Source: Phocaeicola abscessus CCUG 55929
Lineage (GTDB): Bacteria; Bacteroidota; Bacteroidia; Bacteroidales; Bacteroidaceae
Direction of reading: 5' to 3'
Assembly: GCF_000312445.1 (NCBI RefSeq)
Contig: NZ_HE997183.1
Coordinates: forward strand, 520,144-584,143
Length of the DNA stretch: 64,000 nucleotides
The notes under the pieces: model-generated
Seen by the model: only the letters and a program-made list of their open reading frames with translations
Databases searched by the model: none
Told to the model about the DNA's origin: nothing
Made by a program: the position numbers and the translations under genes
In this document: positions 26,490-35,947 of the stretch, in pieces
Numbering within the stretch: the first letter of the stretch is position 1
Layout: each line of letters begins with the position of its first letter

Positions 26490-27005
26490 ATGAAAAGAAT
26501 AGGACTGTTATCGGATACCCACGCCTATTGGGACGATGCCTATCTGAAGTACTTGGAAGAATGCGACGAGATTTGGCACGCCGGAGACATCGGTTCCCTC
26601 GAAGTAGCCGATCGTTTGGCTGACTTCCGCCCTTTCAGAGCCGTATACGGAAACATAGACAGCCAAGAAATACGCTCTCGTTACCCCTTGATCAACCGGT
26701 TCGAGATCGAAGGCGCCGATGTGCTAATCAAGCACATCGGCGGTTATCCGGGCAACTACGACGCCTCAATCCGTACAGCTATTTTCGCGCATCCACCCCA
26801 ACTCTTCGTCAGCGGGCATTCGCATATCCTGAAAATCAAATTCGACCGGACGTTGAGTCTCTTACACATCAATCCTGGAGCGGCAGGCATCTATGGCTTT
26901 CACCAAGTAAGAACCCTCGTTCGATTCAGCATCGAAACCGGAAACTTCTCGGACTTGGAAGTGATCGAGCTGACAAAAAGTCGGGAAATAAAATCTACTA
27001 CTTGA
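26490..27005 (+). CDS. YfcE/MJ0936-type metallophosphoesterase
   Basis: The 171-residue, signal-less protein carries the compact phosphodiesterase motifs LLSDTHAYWDD (residues 6-16), WHAGDIGSLE, VYGNIDSQE and VSGHSHILKI. The length fits the YfcE family. These enzymes cleave phosphodiesters in vitro; the natural substrate is usually unknown. It is likely co-transcribed with the exported phosphoesterase upstream. Confidence 0.88.
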   Translation: MKRIGLLSDTHAYWDDAYLKYLEECDEIWHAGDIGSLEVADRLADFRPFRAVYGNIDSQEIRSRYPLINRFEIEGADVLIKHIGGYPGNYDASIRTAIFAHPPQLFVSGHSHILKIKFDRTLSLLHINPGAAGIYGFHQVRTLVRFSIETGNFSDLEVIELTKSREIKSTT

Positions 27006-27563
27006 GTTCGGTATAATCCGTGCAATTAATCCGGCTTCATCAATAATTTCCATATTCATAGCCACCTTCTTGAGCGTTAGACTATATGCAATGAGTGCGG
27101 CAAGCAAATTCGCTACAAAATTATCACCTCCTTCGAAAAAGTTACCTTGCGAAACTGCCTGTTTTACTTTGTAGAATCATATCTCTTCCCGGGCGATACC
27201 GGTACTCTTGTCCTTTCGCTGGCAACCGGCAATTGTGCCAAAGGCAATCTCACCTCTTTGAAAATACAGCAAAGTACACTCCGGTCTTTTATTTTGTGAG
27301 ACGATAGTGAGAAATTCTATCCCTCTGTTTGGTGTAAACGCACACAATTTTCCATCAATTGTGATTTAACTAAGTTTAACCTGTTTTTCACTGATTTGAT
27401 ACTTCAACTTTGCGATTTGATTGCTATATTTACTACAAAATATAAAAAGAGAAAATTTCGGAATGAGCTGGTTTTTTGTTTTGTAAGCCCCCCTTCCTGT
27501 CGATTGTGGTTTATGATTCCTGCAAACATACAGATTATATTAACAGTTTAAAATGCGAATGGT
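27006..27563. other. Intergenic region ahead of nosZ
   Basis: No intact gene is seen in these 558 bases. The minus strand from about 27290 to 27010 holds a decayed transposase-like remnant, listed separately. TATATTTA at 27425-27432 is the best -7-like box for nosZ. Between 27365 and 27380, TTTAACTAAGTTTAAC is an imperfect inverted repeat that could bind a Crp/Fnr-type regulator. The element boundaries are uncertain. Confidence 0.35.
27010..27290 (-). pseudogene. Possible decayed transposase C-terminal remnant
   Basis: Minus-strand frames, joined across a stop, read as a worn protein end: TIAGCQRKDKSTGIAREEI, then NFVANLLAALIAYSLTLKK. The last segment resembles the C-terminal helix of some Bacteroidales insertion-sequence transposases. 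Stops and a missing N-terminus make it non-functional. I do not recognise the exact element, so the call is weak. Confidence 0.3.
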
Positions 27564-29543
27564 ATGAAAAAGTATTTAGTATTGGCGACGGCAGCAACCC
27601 ACTTTCTGGTTTTTTCCTTGCAGTCGTGCCGTCCGGGCAAGTCAAGGCCGGCAGTTGACGCGGATGCTGCTCAGAAAGTTTATGTTGCTCCAGGATCGTA
27701 TGATGAATTCTACGATTTCGTATCTGGCGGTTTCAGCGGACAAGTAGCTGTCTATGGCATCCCGTCGGGTCGGTTGCTGAAGGTGATTCCCGTTTTCTCC
27801 CAGAATGGCGAGAACGGTTATGGCTATGACGAAGAAACCAAGCCCATGCTTGAAACCTCTTTCGGATTTGTGCCTTGGGACGACTCCCACCACATGCAGC
27901 TCTCTCTTACGGATGCCATGTATGATGGTAAGTGGGCATTCATCAACGCTAACAATACCCCGCGCGTGGCCCGTATCGACCTGAAGACCTTCAGAACCTC
28001 AGAGATCATCGAGCTGCCTAACTCCGCGGGTAACCACGCCTCTCCTTTCCTGACCTCAAATTCAGAGTATCTGGTTGCCGGTACCCGTTTCGGCGTTCCT
28101 GCCGACTATGAGAATGGCGATGTGCCTATCTCGGAATACAAGGATAAGTTTCGCGGGCATATCAGTTATGTGAAGATTGACAAGGAGAGCGGAAACATGA
28201 GCCTGGACTTCCAGCTTGCGCTGCCTCCGTTCAACTATGATCTGAGCCACAGCGGCAAAGGCGCGTCTTCTGACTGGTCTTTCTTCACCTGTTATAACTC
28301 GGAGGAAGCCCATACCTTGCTCGAAATCAACTCCGCAAAGAACGACAAGGACTATATCCTGGCCGTTAACTGGAAGAAGGCTGCCGAGCATGTTGCCAAA
28401 GGCGACTGCAAGATCCAGACAGCCAAGTATGCGCACAATTTGCTCGATGAGAAGTCTGGCATCGCTAAGTCGGAGATTCTTGACAAGGTGAAGGTCATCG
28501 AGACTCGTGAGGTGAGCGACTTCTTGTATTTCATCCCATGCCCCAAGTCGCCTCACGGATGTGATGTTGATCCTACGGGTGAGTATATTGTGGGTAACGG
28601 CAAGCTGTCTACCAATCTCCCGGTATTCAGTTTCAGCAAGATTCAGAAGGCCATTGAGGACAAGGCTTTCGATGGTAAGGTCGACGGTATCAATATCATC
28701 AAGTATGAGGCTGCGCTTCACGGAGAGGTCCAGGCACCGGGTATCGGTTCGCTCCACACGGAGTTTGACGCAGACGGCAATGCCTACACCAGCTTCTTCG
28801 TAAGCTCGGAGATCGTCAAATGGAAGATAAAGAGCCTCGAAATACTTGATCGCATCCCCACTTATTATTCAATCGGACACCTCTCCGTGTTCGGTGGAGA
28901 CACCAGGAAGCCTTATGGAAAGTATATGATAGCATACAATAAGATTACCAAAGACCGCTTCTTGCCCACTGGCCCGGAGCTCTGTCAGGCGGCGCAGCTC
29001 TATGATATCACGGGGGATAAGATGAAACTGATCCTGGAATTCCCGACTATCGGCGAACCGCACTATGCCGTAGCTTGCGAGGCAAAGCTGCTGACTCCGA
29101 ATATACTGAAGTTCACTCAATTGGCAGACAATACGAATCCTTATAAGATAAGCAGCATGAAAGAGGCCCGTGTAGAGCGCAAAGGCAATCGGGTGGATGT
29201 ATATATTGGCGCGATTCGTTCTCGTCTTGTTCCTGATAACATAGAAGGAATCAAGATGGGCGATGAGGTTTATGTTCATGTAACCAATCTTGAGCAAGAG
29301 TGGGATATTCCTCATGGCTTTGCTATTAAGGGGAACAATAACGCCGAGGTGCTGGTTATGCCGGGTGAGACAAACACCTTGAAGTGGGTTCCTAATCGTG
29401 TGGGCATCATCCCGTTCTATTGTACAGACTTCTGCTCAGCCCTCCATCAGGAGATGCAAGGATACTTCCGTGTGTCGCCGGCAGAAAGTGCCACGCCTTT
29501 AAAATTCTCTATTGATGACAAGGATGTTAAGGATTTGAAATAG
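27564..29543 (+). CDS. nosZ: Nitrous-oxide reductase, clade II, predicted lipoprotein
   Basis: The 659-residue enzyme reduces N2O to N2 in the periplasm. The signal is a Sec-type lipoprotein signal (FLVFSLQSC, Cys 22), not twin-arginine, as in clade II (atypical) NosZ. The seven-bladed propeller that holds the CuZ cluster shows DDSHHMQLS near residue 110 and SPHGCDVDP near 330. The C-terminal cupredoxin domain has the CuA motif as YCTDFCSALHQEM near 620. It heads the nos operon. Codon choice and base texture look different from the core genes to the left. Confidence 0.95.
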   Translation: MKKYLVLATAATHFLVFSLQSCRPGKSRPAVDADAAQKVYVAPGSYDEFYDFVSGGFSGQVAVYGIPSGRLLKVIPVFSQNGENGYGYDEETKPMLETSFGFVPWDDSHHMQLSLTDAMYDGKWAFINANNTPRVARIDLKTFRTSEIIELPNSAGNHASPFLTSNSEYLVAGTRFGVPADYENGDVPISEYKDKFRGHISYVKIDKESGNMSLDFQLALPPFNYDLSHSGKGASSDWSFFTCYNSEEAHTLLEINSAKNDKDYILAVNWKKAAEHVAKGDCKIQTAKYAHNLLDEKSGIAKSEILDKVKVIETREVSDFLYFIPCPKSPHGCDVDPTGEYIVGNGKLSTNLPVFSFSKIQKAIEDKAFDGKVDGINIIKYEAALHGEVQAPGIGSLHTEFDADGNAYTSFFVSSEIVKWKIKSLEILDRIPTYYSIGHLSVFGGDTRKPYGKYMIAYNKITKDRFLPTGPELCQAAQLYDITGDKMKLILEFPTIGEPHYAVACEAKLLTPNILKFTQLADNTNPYKISSMKEARVERKGNRVDVYIGAIRSRLVPDNIEGIKMGDEVYVHVTNLEQEWDIPHGFAIKGNNNAEVLVMPGETNTLKWVPNRVGIIPFYCTDFCSALHQEMQGYFRVSPAESATPLKFSIDDKDVKDLK

Positions 29544-29569
29544 AATTTTAAAAATGAGGAAAGAATAAA

Positions 29570-30175
29570 ATGAACAAATTATCGAAATGTGGAATGTGGC
29601 TGATGATCGCGGCAGGCGTGCTCACTTTCATCACGGCTTTCGTTTCTCTTTGGGTTATCGACCTGGATGCTCCTCAGTACCCAGAAGGACTGAAGCTGGT
29701 TATTGGCGGTTTTGCCGGTCTTACGGGCAACCTGGATTCGGTGAACGACCTGAATCACTATGTAGGTATGGCTAAACTGAACCCGGAAGACTTCTGGGAG
29801 TTCAAGGCATTGCCATGGATTCTGATGGCTTATGGAGTGCTTTTCCTGATTACTGGCTTCCTCAGAAGTAAGAAGATGACAATCGTAGACCTGCTTCTGT
29901 TTGCTATCTTCGGTGTCCTTGGCTTTGTCGATTTCTATCGATGGGAGTATAATTATGGACATAATCTTTCTTCCGACGCGCCTATCAAGATTCCAGGAGG
30001 CGATTTCCAGCCTCCATTGATCGGCTACAAGAAGCTTGCGAACTTTGAGGTATTCTCTCAGCCGGGTGTCGGCGGATGGTTACTGATTATTGCGGGAATT
30101 CTGGTTTTTGTCGTCGTCTGCTATGAGTTTGGTATCTTCAGGAGATTCTCAGGTAAGACCAATAAAGCTGTTTGA
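29570..30175 (+). CDS. Membrane protein of nos cluster (NosB-like)
   Basis: The 201-residue protein has about four transmembrane helices (MWLMIAAGVLTFITAFVSLWV; ALPWILMAYGVLFLITGFL; IVDLLLFAIFGVLGFVDFY; GGWLLIIAGILVFVVVCYEF). A periplasmic part contains FYRWEYNYGHNLSSDAPIKI. Proteins of this size and topology lie between nosZ and nosL/nosD in clade II clusters of Bacteroidetes and epsilonproteobacteria (often called NosB). The role is unproven. It is 26 bases after nosZ and 3 bases before nosL. Confidence 0.75.
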   Translation: MNKLSKCGMWLMIAAGVLTFITAFVSLWVIDLDAPQYPEGLKLVIGGFAGLTGNLDSVNDLNHYVGMAKLNPEDFWEFKALPWILMAYGVLFLITGFLRSKKMTIVDLLLFAIFGVLGFVDFYRWEYNYGHNLSSDAPIKIPGGDFQPPLIGYKKLANFEVFSQPGVGGWLLIIAGILVFVVVCYEFGIFRRFSGKTNKAV

Positions 30176-30178
30176 TAG

Positions 30179-30721
30179 ATGAGGCGACCTACGAAAAACT
30201 ATATAAAATCAGCGCCAGCCTTCTTGTTGGTGCTGATTTTCTGTGTATTCTTCCTTTCATGCGGCGTAGATGACAGGCCACAACCGATAAAGCTTGGAAC
30301 GGATGACTGCATAGCGTGCCAGATGACCATCGTGAAGGGACAGTTTGCCTGTGAGTTTATCACGGACAAAGGCAAGTGTCTTAAGTTCGACGATCTCTCG
30401 TGCCTGTTCAATTATATGGCGAGGAACGAAATCGCGGAGGAGACTATCCTTAAGATTTATGTGGGAGACTATCAACACCCGGAGAATCTCATTGACCTGA
30501 AAACCGCCACTTTAGTACTCGGTGTAGGCATTCAAAGCCCGATGGGTGGCGGAGTGGCAGCTTTTTCAGATCGTGCGGCAGGCATCAAATTCGCGGAAGC
30601 TACCAAGTCGACGGTGCTCGCTTCGTGGACTTTCCTGAGAAAATCAGGCCGCTTGGAAGATCAAGATAGTCATAACATGAAAGAAATGCAGGGCGTGAAT
30701 GCCGTAGAGAAGAGGCAGTAG
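30179..30721 (+). CDS. nosL: NosL copper-chaperone lipoprotein
   Basis: This 180-residue lipoprotein has a signal ending FFLSC (cysteine at residue 29) and the NosL metal motif CIACQMTIVKGQFACEFI. It continues GKCLKFDDLSCLFNYM and AVAFSDR-type sequence (GGGVAAFSDRAAGIKFAE). NosL delivers copper for the NosZ CuZ site with NosDFY. It sits between the NosB-like gene and nosD, in the same direction, so its role here is well supported. Confidence 0.9.
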   Translation: MRRPTKNYIKSAPAFLLVLIFCVFFLSCGVDDRPQPIKLGTDDCIACQMTIVKGQFACEFITDKGKCLKFDDLSCLFNYMARNEIAEETILKIYVGDYQHPENLIDLKTATLVLGVGIQSPMGGGVAAFSDRAAGIKFAEATKSTVLASWTFLRKSGRLEDQDSHNMKEMQGVNAVEKRQ

Positions 30722-30795
30722 CCCGAAACTTTGTGCAATAGGAACACGGGATAGGAAGCATGCCTTTGCGTTAACGGTATTCTTGAATCAGAGTT

Positions 30796-32034
30796 ATGTA
30801 TAAAACCAGATTATTCGTTTTATTACTTATATCGGGAATGACATCGATGGTCATGGCGGCTACGCTGAAGGTTGGCAAAGGTCAGGCTTATGCCACCATT
30901 GCCAGTGCTTTGAGTAAAGCCAGGGCGGGTGATGTCGTTCTCGTTACCAAAGGCATCTACAAGGAGCGCTTTGTCATCCGTAAGCCAATCGTCTTGAGAG
31001 GCGAAGGAGCTCCTGTTGTGGATGGCGAACAGAAGGGGACAGTAATTGATGTGAGAAGTGATCATGTCGTCGTAGAGGGGTTTCAGATTATTAATTCGGC
31101 CCGCTCTTCCTTGCGCGACTATTGCGGCATCCATGTCGAAGATGTGAGCCATGTTGTGATCCGTGGCAATAAGATGAGGTCCAACCAATTTAGCATCATG
31201 TTCCAAAACTGTAGGGACAGTAAGGTTGTTGGGAATGATGTGGAAAGTGATATCTATGAAATGCAGGTAATGGGCAATGCCGTCCATTGCTGGAAATGCG
31301 AACGGATGTATATCTATGATAATAGGGTGGGACACAATCGTGATGGCATCTATCTCGAATTCGTATATAATTCAGACATCGGACACAACTTCGTCGCAGC
31401 TTGTGAGCGTTATGGCCTTCATTTTATGTTCTCGCATTACAATAAATATCATGACAATCATTTCGTGGGCAGCAAGGCGGGAGTAGCCGTGATGTATACC
31501 CACGATGTCGAAATGTATAACAATATATTCGAGCAAAGTCGTGGAGGAGCCTCTTATGGACTTCTCCTGAAGGAAATACAACGAGGCTATATCCATAATA
31601 ATCAGTTCCGCGACAATACCGTTGGCATCCTTATGGACGGTGGTGTGGAGCTCAATTTGCAGCATAATCTCTTCCATAAAAACGGTTGGGGGATGCGCGT
31701 GGTGGCAAGTTCCACGAACGATACCATCACTCACAATAACTTTATCGGGAACACCTTTGATGTATCGACAAATGGTTCTTTCAATGGTAATGTCTTTGAC
31801 AATAACTATTGGGACAAGAACAGCGGCTATGACTTAGACAAAGACGGAATCGCCGATGCACCCTACCATATGCTCAGCCTGTTCTCCATGCTTGCCGAGA
31901 AGAATCAAACTTTGCTTCTGTTCTTCCGTAGCTTTTTGATGACATTGATGGAACAAAGTGAGAAACTGCTTCCGTCAATCACGCCGGACAATTATGTCGA
32001 CAACGAGCCGAGCCTCAAACCTTTCAATGTATGA
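30796..32034 (+). CDS. nosD: NosD periplasmic maturation protein
   Basis: The 412-residue product has a cleavable signal (LFVLLLISGMTSMVMA) and a right-handed parallel beta-helix of the carbohydrate-binding/CASH type. Repeating units include NKMRSNQFSIMFQNCRDSKV, NRVGHNRDGIYLEFVYNSDI and NIFEQSRGGASYGLLL. NosD works with the NosFY transporter and NosL in assembling the CuZ cluster. Its stop overlaps the nosF start by four bases (ATGA). The length is normal. Confidence 0.93.
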   Translation: MYKTRLFVLLLISGMTSMVMAATLKVGKGQAYATIASALSKARAGDVVLVTKGIYKERFVIRKPIVLRGEGAPVVDGEQKGTVIDVRSDHVVVEGFQIINSARSSLRDYCGIHVEDVSHVVIRGNKMRSNQFSIMFQNCRDSKVVGNDVESDIYEMQVMGNAVHCWKCERMYIYDNRVGHNRDGIYLEFVYNSDIGHNFVAACERYGLHFMFSHYNKYHDNHFVGSKAGVAVMYTHDVEMYNNIFEQSRGGASYGLLLKEIQRGYIHNNQFRDNTVGILMDGGVELNLQHNLFHKNGWGMRVVASSTNDTITHNNFIGNTFDVSTNGSFNGNVFDNNYWDKNSGYDLDKDGIADAPYHMLSLFSMLAEKNQTLLLFFRSFLMTLMEQSEKLLPSITPDNYVDNEPSLKPFNV

Positions 32035-32747
32035 TTTCTATTCAGAATCTAAATAAGTATTACGGGCGTTTGCAGGTACTGCAAGAGGTGAATCTCGAAC
32101 TTAACGACGGAGAGTGTATAGCTTTCATCGGTCCTAATGGATGTGGCAAGACCACGCTCATGAAATGTATACTCGGCCTCGTTACCCCTACATCGGGGCA
32201 TGTGGTTGTCAATGGACAGGATGTGCAGGATAATCCTCAGAGCCGTTCCGAAATTGGTTTTATGCCTCAGAAAAGCAGTTTTCCTGAAAACATGACAGTA
32301 GGACAGACCATCGAAACCCTATGCACCGTGCGAGGATATAAAGGCAGATTAGATGAGGAACTCTATCACAGGTTTGCAATTCCTTCGATTGCCGGCAAGC
32401 GTATGAATACCCTTTCAGGAGGTACGGGCCAGAAGGTGAATGCCGCCGTGGCATTTCTGTTCGATCCCATGATATTTATTCTCGACGAGCCTGCTGCTTC
32501 GTTAGACCCCTTGGCGGCAGAGATATTAAAGGAAAAGATACGCAAGGAGAAGCAAAAAGGCAAGCTTATCTTCATCACATCCCATATTCTTAGCGAACTT
32601 GAAGACCTCGCCACGCACATCGTCTTCATGGAGGAAGGAAGGATTATACTGTATAAGTCGGTCGAGGAACTCCAAAAAGAGACAGGAGAAAGCACAGTTA
32701 CCCAATCCATTATGAGAATTCTGAATGACAATGAAATCAATCGTTAA
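32031..32747 (+). CDS. nosF: NosF ABC-transporter ATPase
   Basis: The 238-residue protein is an ABC ATPase: Walker A GPNGCGKTTLMKCILGL near residue 34, signature LSGGTGQKVNAAVAFLF, Walker B MIFILDEPAASLDPLAA, and the switch histidine in FITSHILSE. With NosY it forms the transporter needed for CuZ maturation. It overlaps nosD by 4 and nosY by 23 bases. Confidence 0.94.
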   Translation: MISIQNLNKYYGRLQVLQEVNLELNDGECIAFIGPNGCGKTTLMKCILGLVTPTSGHVVVNGQDVQDNPQSRSEIGFMPQKSSFPENMTVGQTIETLCTVRGYKGRLDEELYHRFAIPSIAGKRMNTLSGGTGQKVNAAVAFLFDPMIFILDEPAASLDPLAAEILKEKIRKEKQKGKLIFITSHILSELEDLATHIVFMEEGRIILYKSVEELQKETGESTVTQSIMRILNDNEINR

Positions 32748-33498
32748 GATCCTATTCCTTGATAACATTAAGAGCAAAGTCGTCATTATCTACTTCGTGA
32801 TGCTGGCACTTATGGCATGGACATCACTCCTTCTTGAGGACAGTGAGAGCAAGGGAACTCTCACGATGCTCAATATCGTCCTTTTTGTGATCCCGCTGAT
32901 GTCATTGCTCTACAGCACGATATATCTTTATAATTCACGGGACTTCGTGGTATTGCTACTCAGCCAGCCGCTCAAGCGCGGTCAGATATGGCACTCGCTC
33001 TATGGTGGAGTAGCGGGAAGCCTTACCATCGCGTTCCTCTTGGGGGCAGGGATACCGGTTGTGTTGTATACAAAGCCAGGTACGGCGTTCATAATGATTA
33101 TGACAGGCGTCGCCATCACGCTCATTTTCGTGGCACTGGCCTTCCTCACTACGGTTCTCTCTTCAGACAAGACGCGCGGCATCGGAGCGGCTATCCTGCT
33201 GTGGTTATTCCTCACGATGATCTACGATGCGGTGATGATGTATGTCATCATGGTATTCTCAGACTATCCCATAGAAAAGCCTACGGCTGTCCTGCTCATG
33301 CTTAATCCGTTGGATCTGGCTCGCTTCCTAGTAATTCTGAAAACAGAGGCATCGGCTATGATGGGATACTCTGGTACGATATTCAAAAATCTTCTGGGAA
33401 AAACAACAGGTATTATGGTCTCATCCCTGCTACTCATTGCATGGGTGGCAGTGCCTTATCTACTGTCCTTGAGGGTATTTAAGCGAAAGGATTTATAG
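32725..33498 (+). CDS. nosY: NosY ABC-transporter permease
   Basis: The 257-residue protein has six predicted transmembrane helices, beginning ILFLDNIKSKVVIIYFVMLA. A conserved stretch, SLLYSTIYLYNSRDFVVLLL, follows. It is the ABC-2-type permease partner of NosF. An alternative start two codons in (32731) is equally good. It closes the nos operon. The genes nosR, nosX, nosC, nosG and nosH are not in the window. Confidence 0.92.
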   Translation: MTMKSIVKILFLDNIKSKVVIIYFVMLALMAWTSLLLEDSESKGTLTMLNIVLFVIPLMSLLYSTIYLYNSRDFVVLLLSQPLKRGQIWHSLYGGVAGSLTIAFLLGAGIPVVLYTKPGTAFIMIMTGVAITLIFVALAFLTTVLSSDKTRGIGAAILLWLFLTMIYDAVMMYVIMVFSDYPIEKPTAVLLMLNPLDLARFLVILKTEASAMMGYSGTIFKNLLGKTTGIMVSSLLLIAWVAVPYLLSLRVFKRKDL

Positions 33499-33644
33499 CT
33501 ATTCTCGTGTTTCGGGCCAACCACAAGGCGATGGGTGAAAAGCCTGCTTAGCGTTCTTTGCAATGCCGTTAACATGGATAATTCTTGCAATTGTTGTCCG
33601 CCATTGTTCGTCTAAAGAATGAATCGTCATTTCAAAAACAGGAA

Positions 33645-33783
33645 GATGTGAGGTTTTCAACCACTCCTGCCTTCGAAAACCGGCCCATCAAGGAGTATAA
33701 AGATGTAGTTATCAGTGAGCCCATGATGGGTGTCAATACCCCGAAAGACTTGTTTGCGGATGGCGAGAACTTTATAGGAGGGC
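33645..33783 (+). pseudogene. UPF0145/YbjQ-like fragment
   Basis: The plus strand encodes FSTTPAFENRPIKEYKDVVI followed by SEPMMGVNTPKDLFADGENF. This is the opening of the YbjQ/UPF0145 'heavy-metal-binding' family, in which TTT...EG-x-I-x-EY and GVN-x-x-KD are conserved. The fragment stops at the family's GGR-S position, exactly where the neighbouring permease gene ends at 33786. There is no proper start upstream. It is a broken gene at a seam between the nos operon and the efflux operon. Confidence 0.6.
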
Positions 33784-33785
33784 TT

Positions 33786-34880
33786 TCATCGCCGGTTCTT
33801 CTTATAGCTGGCTACAGCCCATAGGTCCATCAGGAGCGCAATGAGGGCGAGTGCCCCGACTTCGCGGGCGATACTTTGAAGGTTGCCTCCTCTGACAAAT
33901 ACCGTCCGGATCCCGTCGATGAAATAATGTATAGGGTTGATGACGGTGGTCATTTGCGCCCACTCGGGCATGGATCGAACAGGAGTAAAGAGACCGCTCA
34001 TCAGCAGGAATATCATCACGAAGAACCACAGTACGAACATAGCTTGCTGCATGGTGTCGTTATAGTTGGAGATGACGAGCCCGAACCCACTGATGACGAA
34101 GGCCAGCAGCAGGGCCAGCAGGTAAATCAGGACCAGGCTTCCAGCACTCGTGATGCCATAGACGAGCCATGAAAGTAGGAAGCAGATGGTCATCACGATG
34201 ACCACGATGAGCCAGTAGGGGATGAGCTTCGCAAGGATAAACGAAAGCTTACTTACCGGCGTTACATTAATGGCCTCTATGGTTCCGGCTTCCTTTTCAC
34301 TCACGATGTTGAGGGCCGGAAGAGTTCCGCAGATGAGCATGACGAGGATGGCCATGAGGGCGGGTATCATGAAAAGCTTGTAGTTGAGGTGCTTATTATA
34401 GAGATAGAGCACGCTCACCGCATCTTCCGACTTGATAAAGGCGGGAATAGCAAGGTGTTGCGCCACGATTTGCGACATGTATCTGCTGCCCATCATGCCC
34501 TTGGTGCCGTTCACGGCATTGGCTGCAATGAGAATCTGCGCATTGCGTCCGTTTTGTCTGTCGCGACTGAAGCCCGCGGGAATCTCCACGATAAGGTCGG
34601 CTTCCGACCGTTCCACATCTTTCAAGGCGGCCTTGTAGTTGGGCTTTTGGCCGTGGAAGATGAAGTAGCGACTGGCCTCGATGCGATGTACCAACTGCTG
34701 TGAGAAGGGCGAGCGGTCGTTGTCCACCACATCCACGACAATGTTTTTCACCTCCATGTTCATCACCCAGGGCATCACGCACATAATGACGACGGGGAAT
34801 ATGACGATGAATTTCGGCAAAAATGGATTGCGCCGGATCTGCAGAAATTCCTTCCGAATGAGATGTTTGATGGTCGACAT
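33786..34880 (-). CDS. ABC-2-type multidrug permease (second of pair)
   Basis: This 364-residue protein has an N-terminal helix (FLPKFIVIFPVVIMCVMPWV), a large periplasmic domain, and five helices in the C-terminal half (FMIPALMAILVMLICGTLPALN). The stretch VSEKEAGTIEAINVTPVSK is the family hallmark of YhhJ/YbhR-type permeases. It is the last gene in the ABC-efflux operon; the other permease ends 2 bases upstream. Drug or lipid efflux is likely, with unknown substrate. Confidence 0.9.
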   Translation of the reverse strand: MSTIKHLIRKEFLQIRRNPFLPKFIVIFPVVIMCVMPWVMNMEVKNIVVDVVDNDRSPFSQQLVHRIEASRYFIFHGQKPNYKAALKDVERSEADLIVEIPAGFSRDRQNGRNAQILIAANAVNGTKGMMGSRYMSQIVAQHLAIPAFIKSEDAVSVLYLYNKHLNYKLFMIPALMAILVMLICGTLPALNIVSEKEAGTIEAINVTPVSKLSFILAKLIPYWLIVVIVMTICFLLSWLVYGITSAGSLVLIYLLALLLAFVISGFGLVISNYNDTMQQAMFVLWFFVMIFLLMSGLFTPVRSMPEWAQMTTVINPIHYFIDGIRTVFVRGGNLQSIAREVGALALIALLMDLWAVASYKKNRR

Positions 34881-34882
34881 AG

Positions 34883-35944
34883 TTACTCGAGTCTTGTGTT
34901 AAACTTCTTGAGGGCCACGAGCAGGAAGATGGCTGTCATGCCTGCGAGCACGAGAACCTCCTGTATTGCGTTCTCCACGGGAACTCCCATGATCATCAGT
35001 TTGCGCATGGCGGCAATGTAATAAGTGGGCGGCATGATGGCCGAGAGCCATTGCAGTATCTTCGGCATGCTCTCCACGGGAAACATCATGCCGCTGAGCA
35101 AAGCGCTGGGCATTAGCAATATCACGGCCGAAACGATGAGAGCTGCGAGCTGGGTCTTAGCCATCGTGCTGATGAGTAGTCCCAGCGAGAGAGCCAGCAG
35201 GATATAAAGCGAGGATATGAGAATGATGGCCAGCAAGCTTCCTGCCAGTGGGACATTGAGCACGAAGTGCGACATGAGCAGGATGCAGATGAGCACGGTG
35301 AAGGCCAAGAGCAAGTAGGGAACGGCCTTTGCGATGATAATCAGGAGCGGTCTTACGGGCGACACAAGCAGTATCTCCATCGTTCCGCGCTCCTTCTCCT
35401 TGACGATACTGATGCTCGTCATCATGGCGCAGATGAGCATCAGCAGCATTCCCATGATGCCGGGCACGAAATTGTAGCTGCTCTTCATTTGCGGATTATA
35501 GAGCAACTGCATGGTTATCGGGTTGTGCAAGGGGGCGTTTTGAAGGACGAGCGAGGCATAGTTGGCATACTGCTGGGCCATGTTGGGGTCGGCTCCGTCG
35601 GTAATCAGTTGTATGCTTCCCTGTCTACTGCCAAATTCGTTGCTGAAAACAATAGCCATATCTGCTTTCTGGCTTCGGATGAGTTGCTCTGCCTCGGCAG
35701 GCGTATGTACATGGCGGATTATGCTGAAATACTCCGATTGGCTGAGCTGTAGCACTTTCTGTTGGGTCAGATAGCTCATTTTCGAGGTAACGACGACGGT
35801 CCGCACATTCCTCACATCGGTGCTGATGGCAAAGCCGAAGAGCAGCATCAGCACGATGGGCATGGCGAAGAGTATCAGCATCGTGCGCTTGTCGCGCAGG
35901 ATGTGGCGGCCCTCCTTGATGACGAATGCGATAAATTCCTTCAT
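34883..35944 (-). CDS. ABC-2-type multidrug permease (first of pair)
   Basis: This 353-residue permease (FVIKEGRHILRDKRTMLILF start) is homologous to the downstream one. Both have a single N-terminal helix, a periplasmic region, and a C-terminal five-helix block with IVKEKERGTMEILLVSPVRP. The two are the paired permeases of a YbhFSR-like exporter. It starts 3 bases after the ATPase gene. Confidence 0.9.
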   Translation of the reverse strand: MKEFIAFVIKEGRHILRDKRTMLILFAMPIVLMLLFGFAISTDVRNVRTVVVTSKMSYLTQQKVLQLSQSEYFSIIRHVHTPAEAEQLIRSQKADMAIVFSNEFGSRQGSIQLITDGADPNMAQQYANYASLVLQNAPLHNPITMQLLYNPQMKSSYNFVPGIMGMLLMLICAMMTSISIVKEKERGTMEILLVSPVRPLLIIIAKAVPYLLLAFTVLICILLMSHFVLNVPLAGSLLAIILISSLYILLALSLGLLISTMAKTQLAALIVSAVILLMPSALLSGMMFPVESMPKILQWLSAIMPPTYYIAAMRKLMIMGVPVENAIQEVLVLAGMTAIFLLVALKKFNTRLE

Positions 35945-35947
35945 GGG

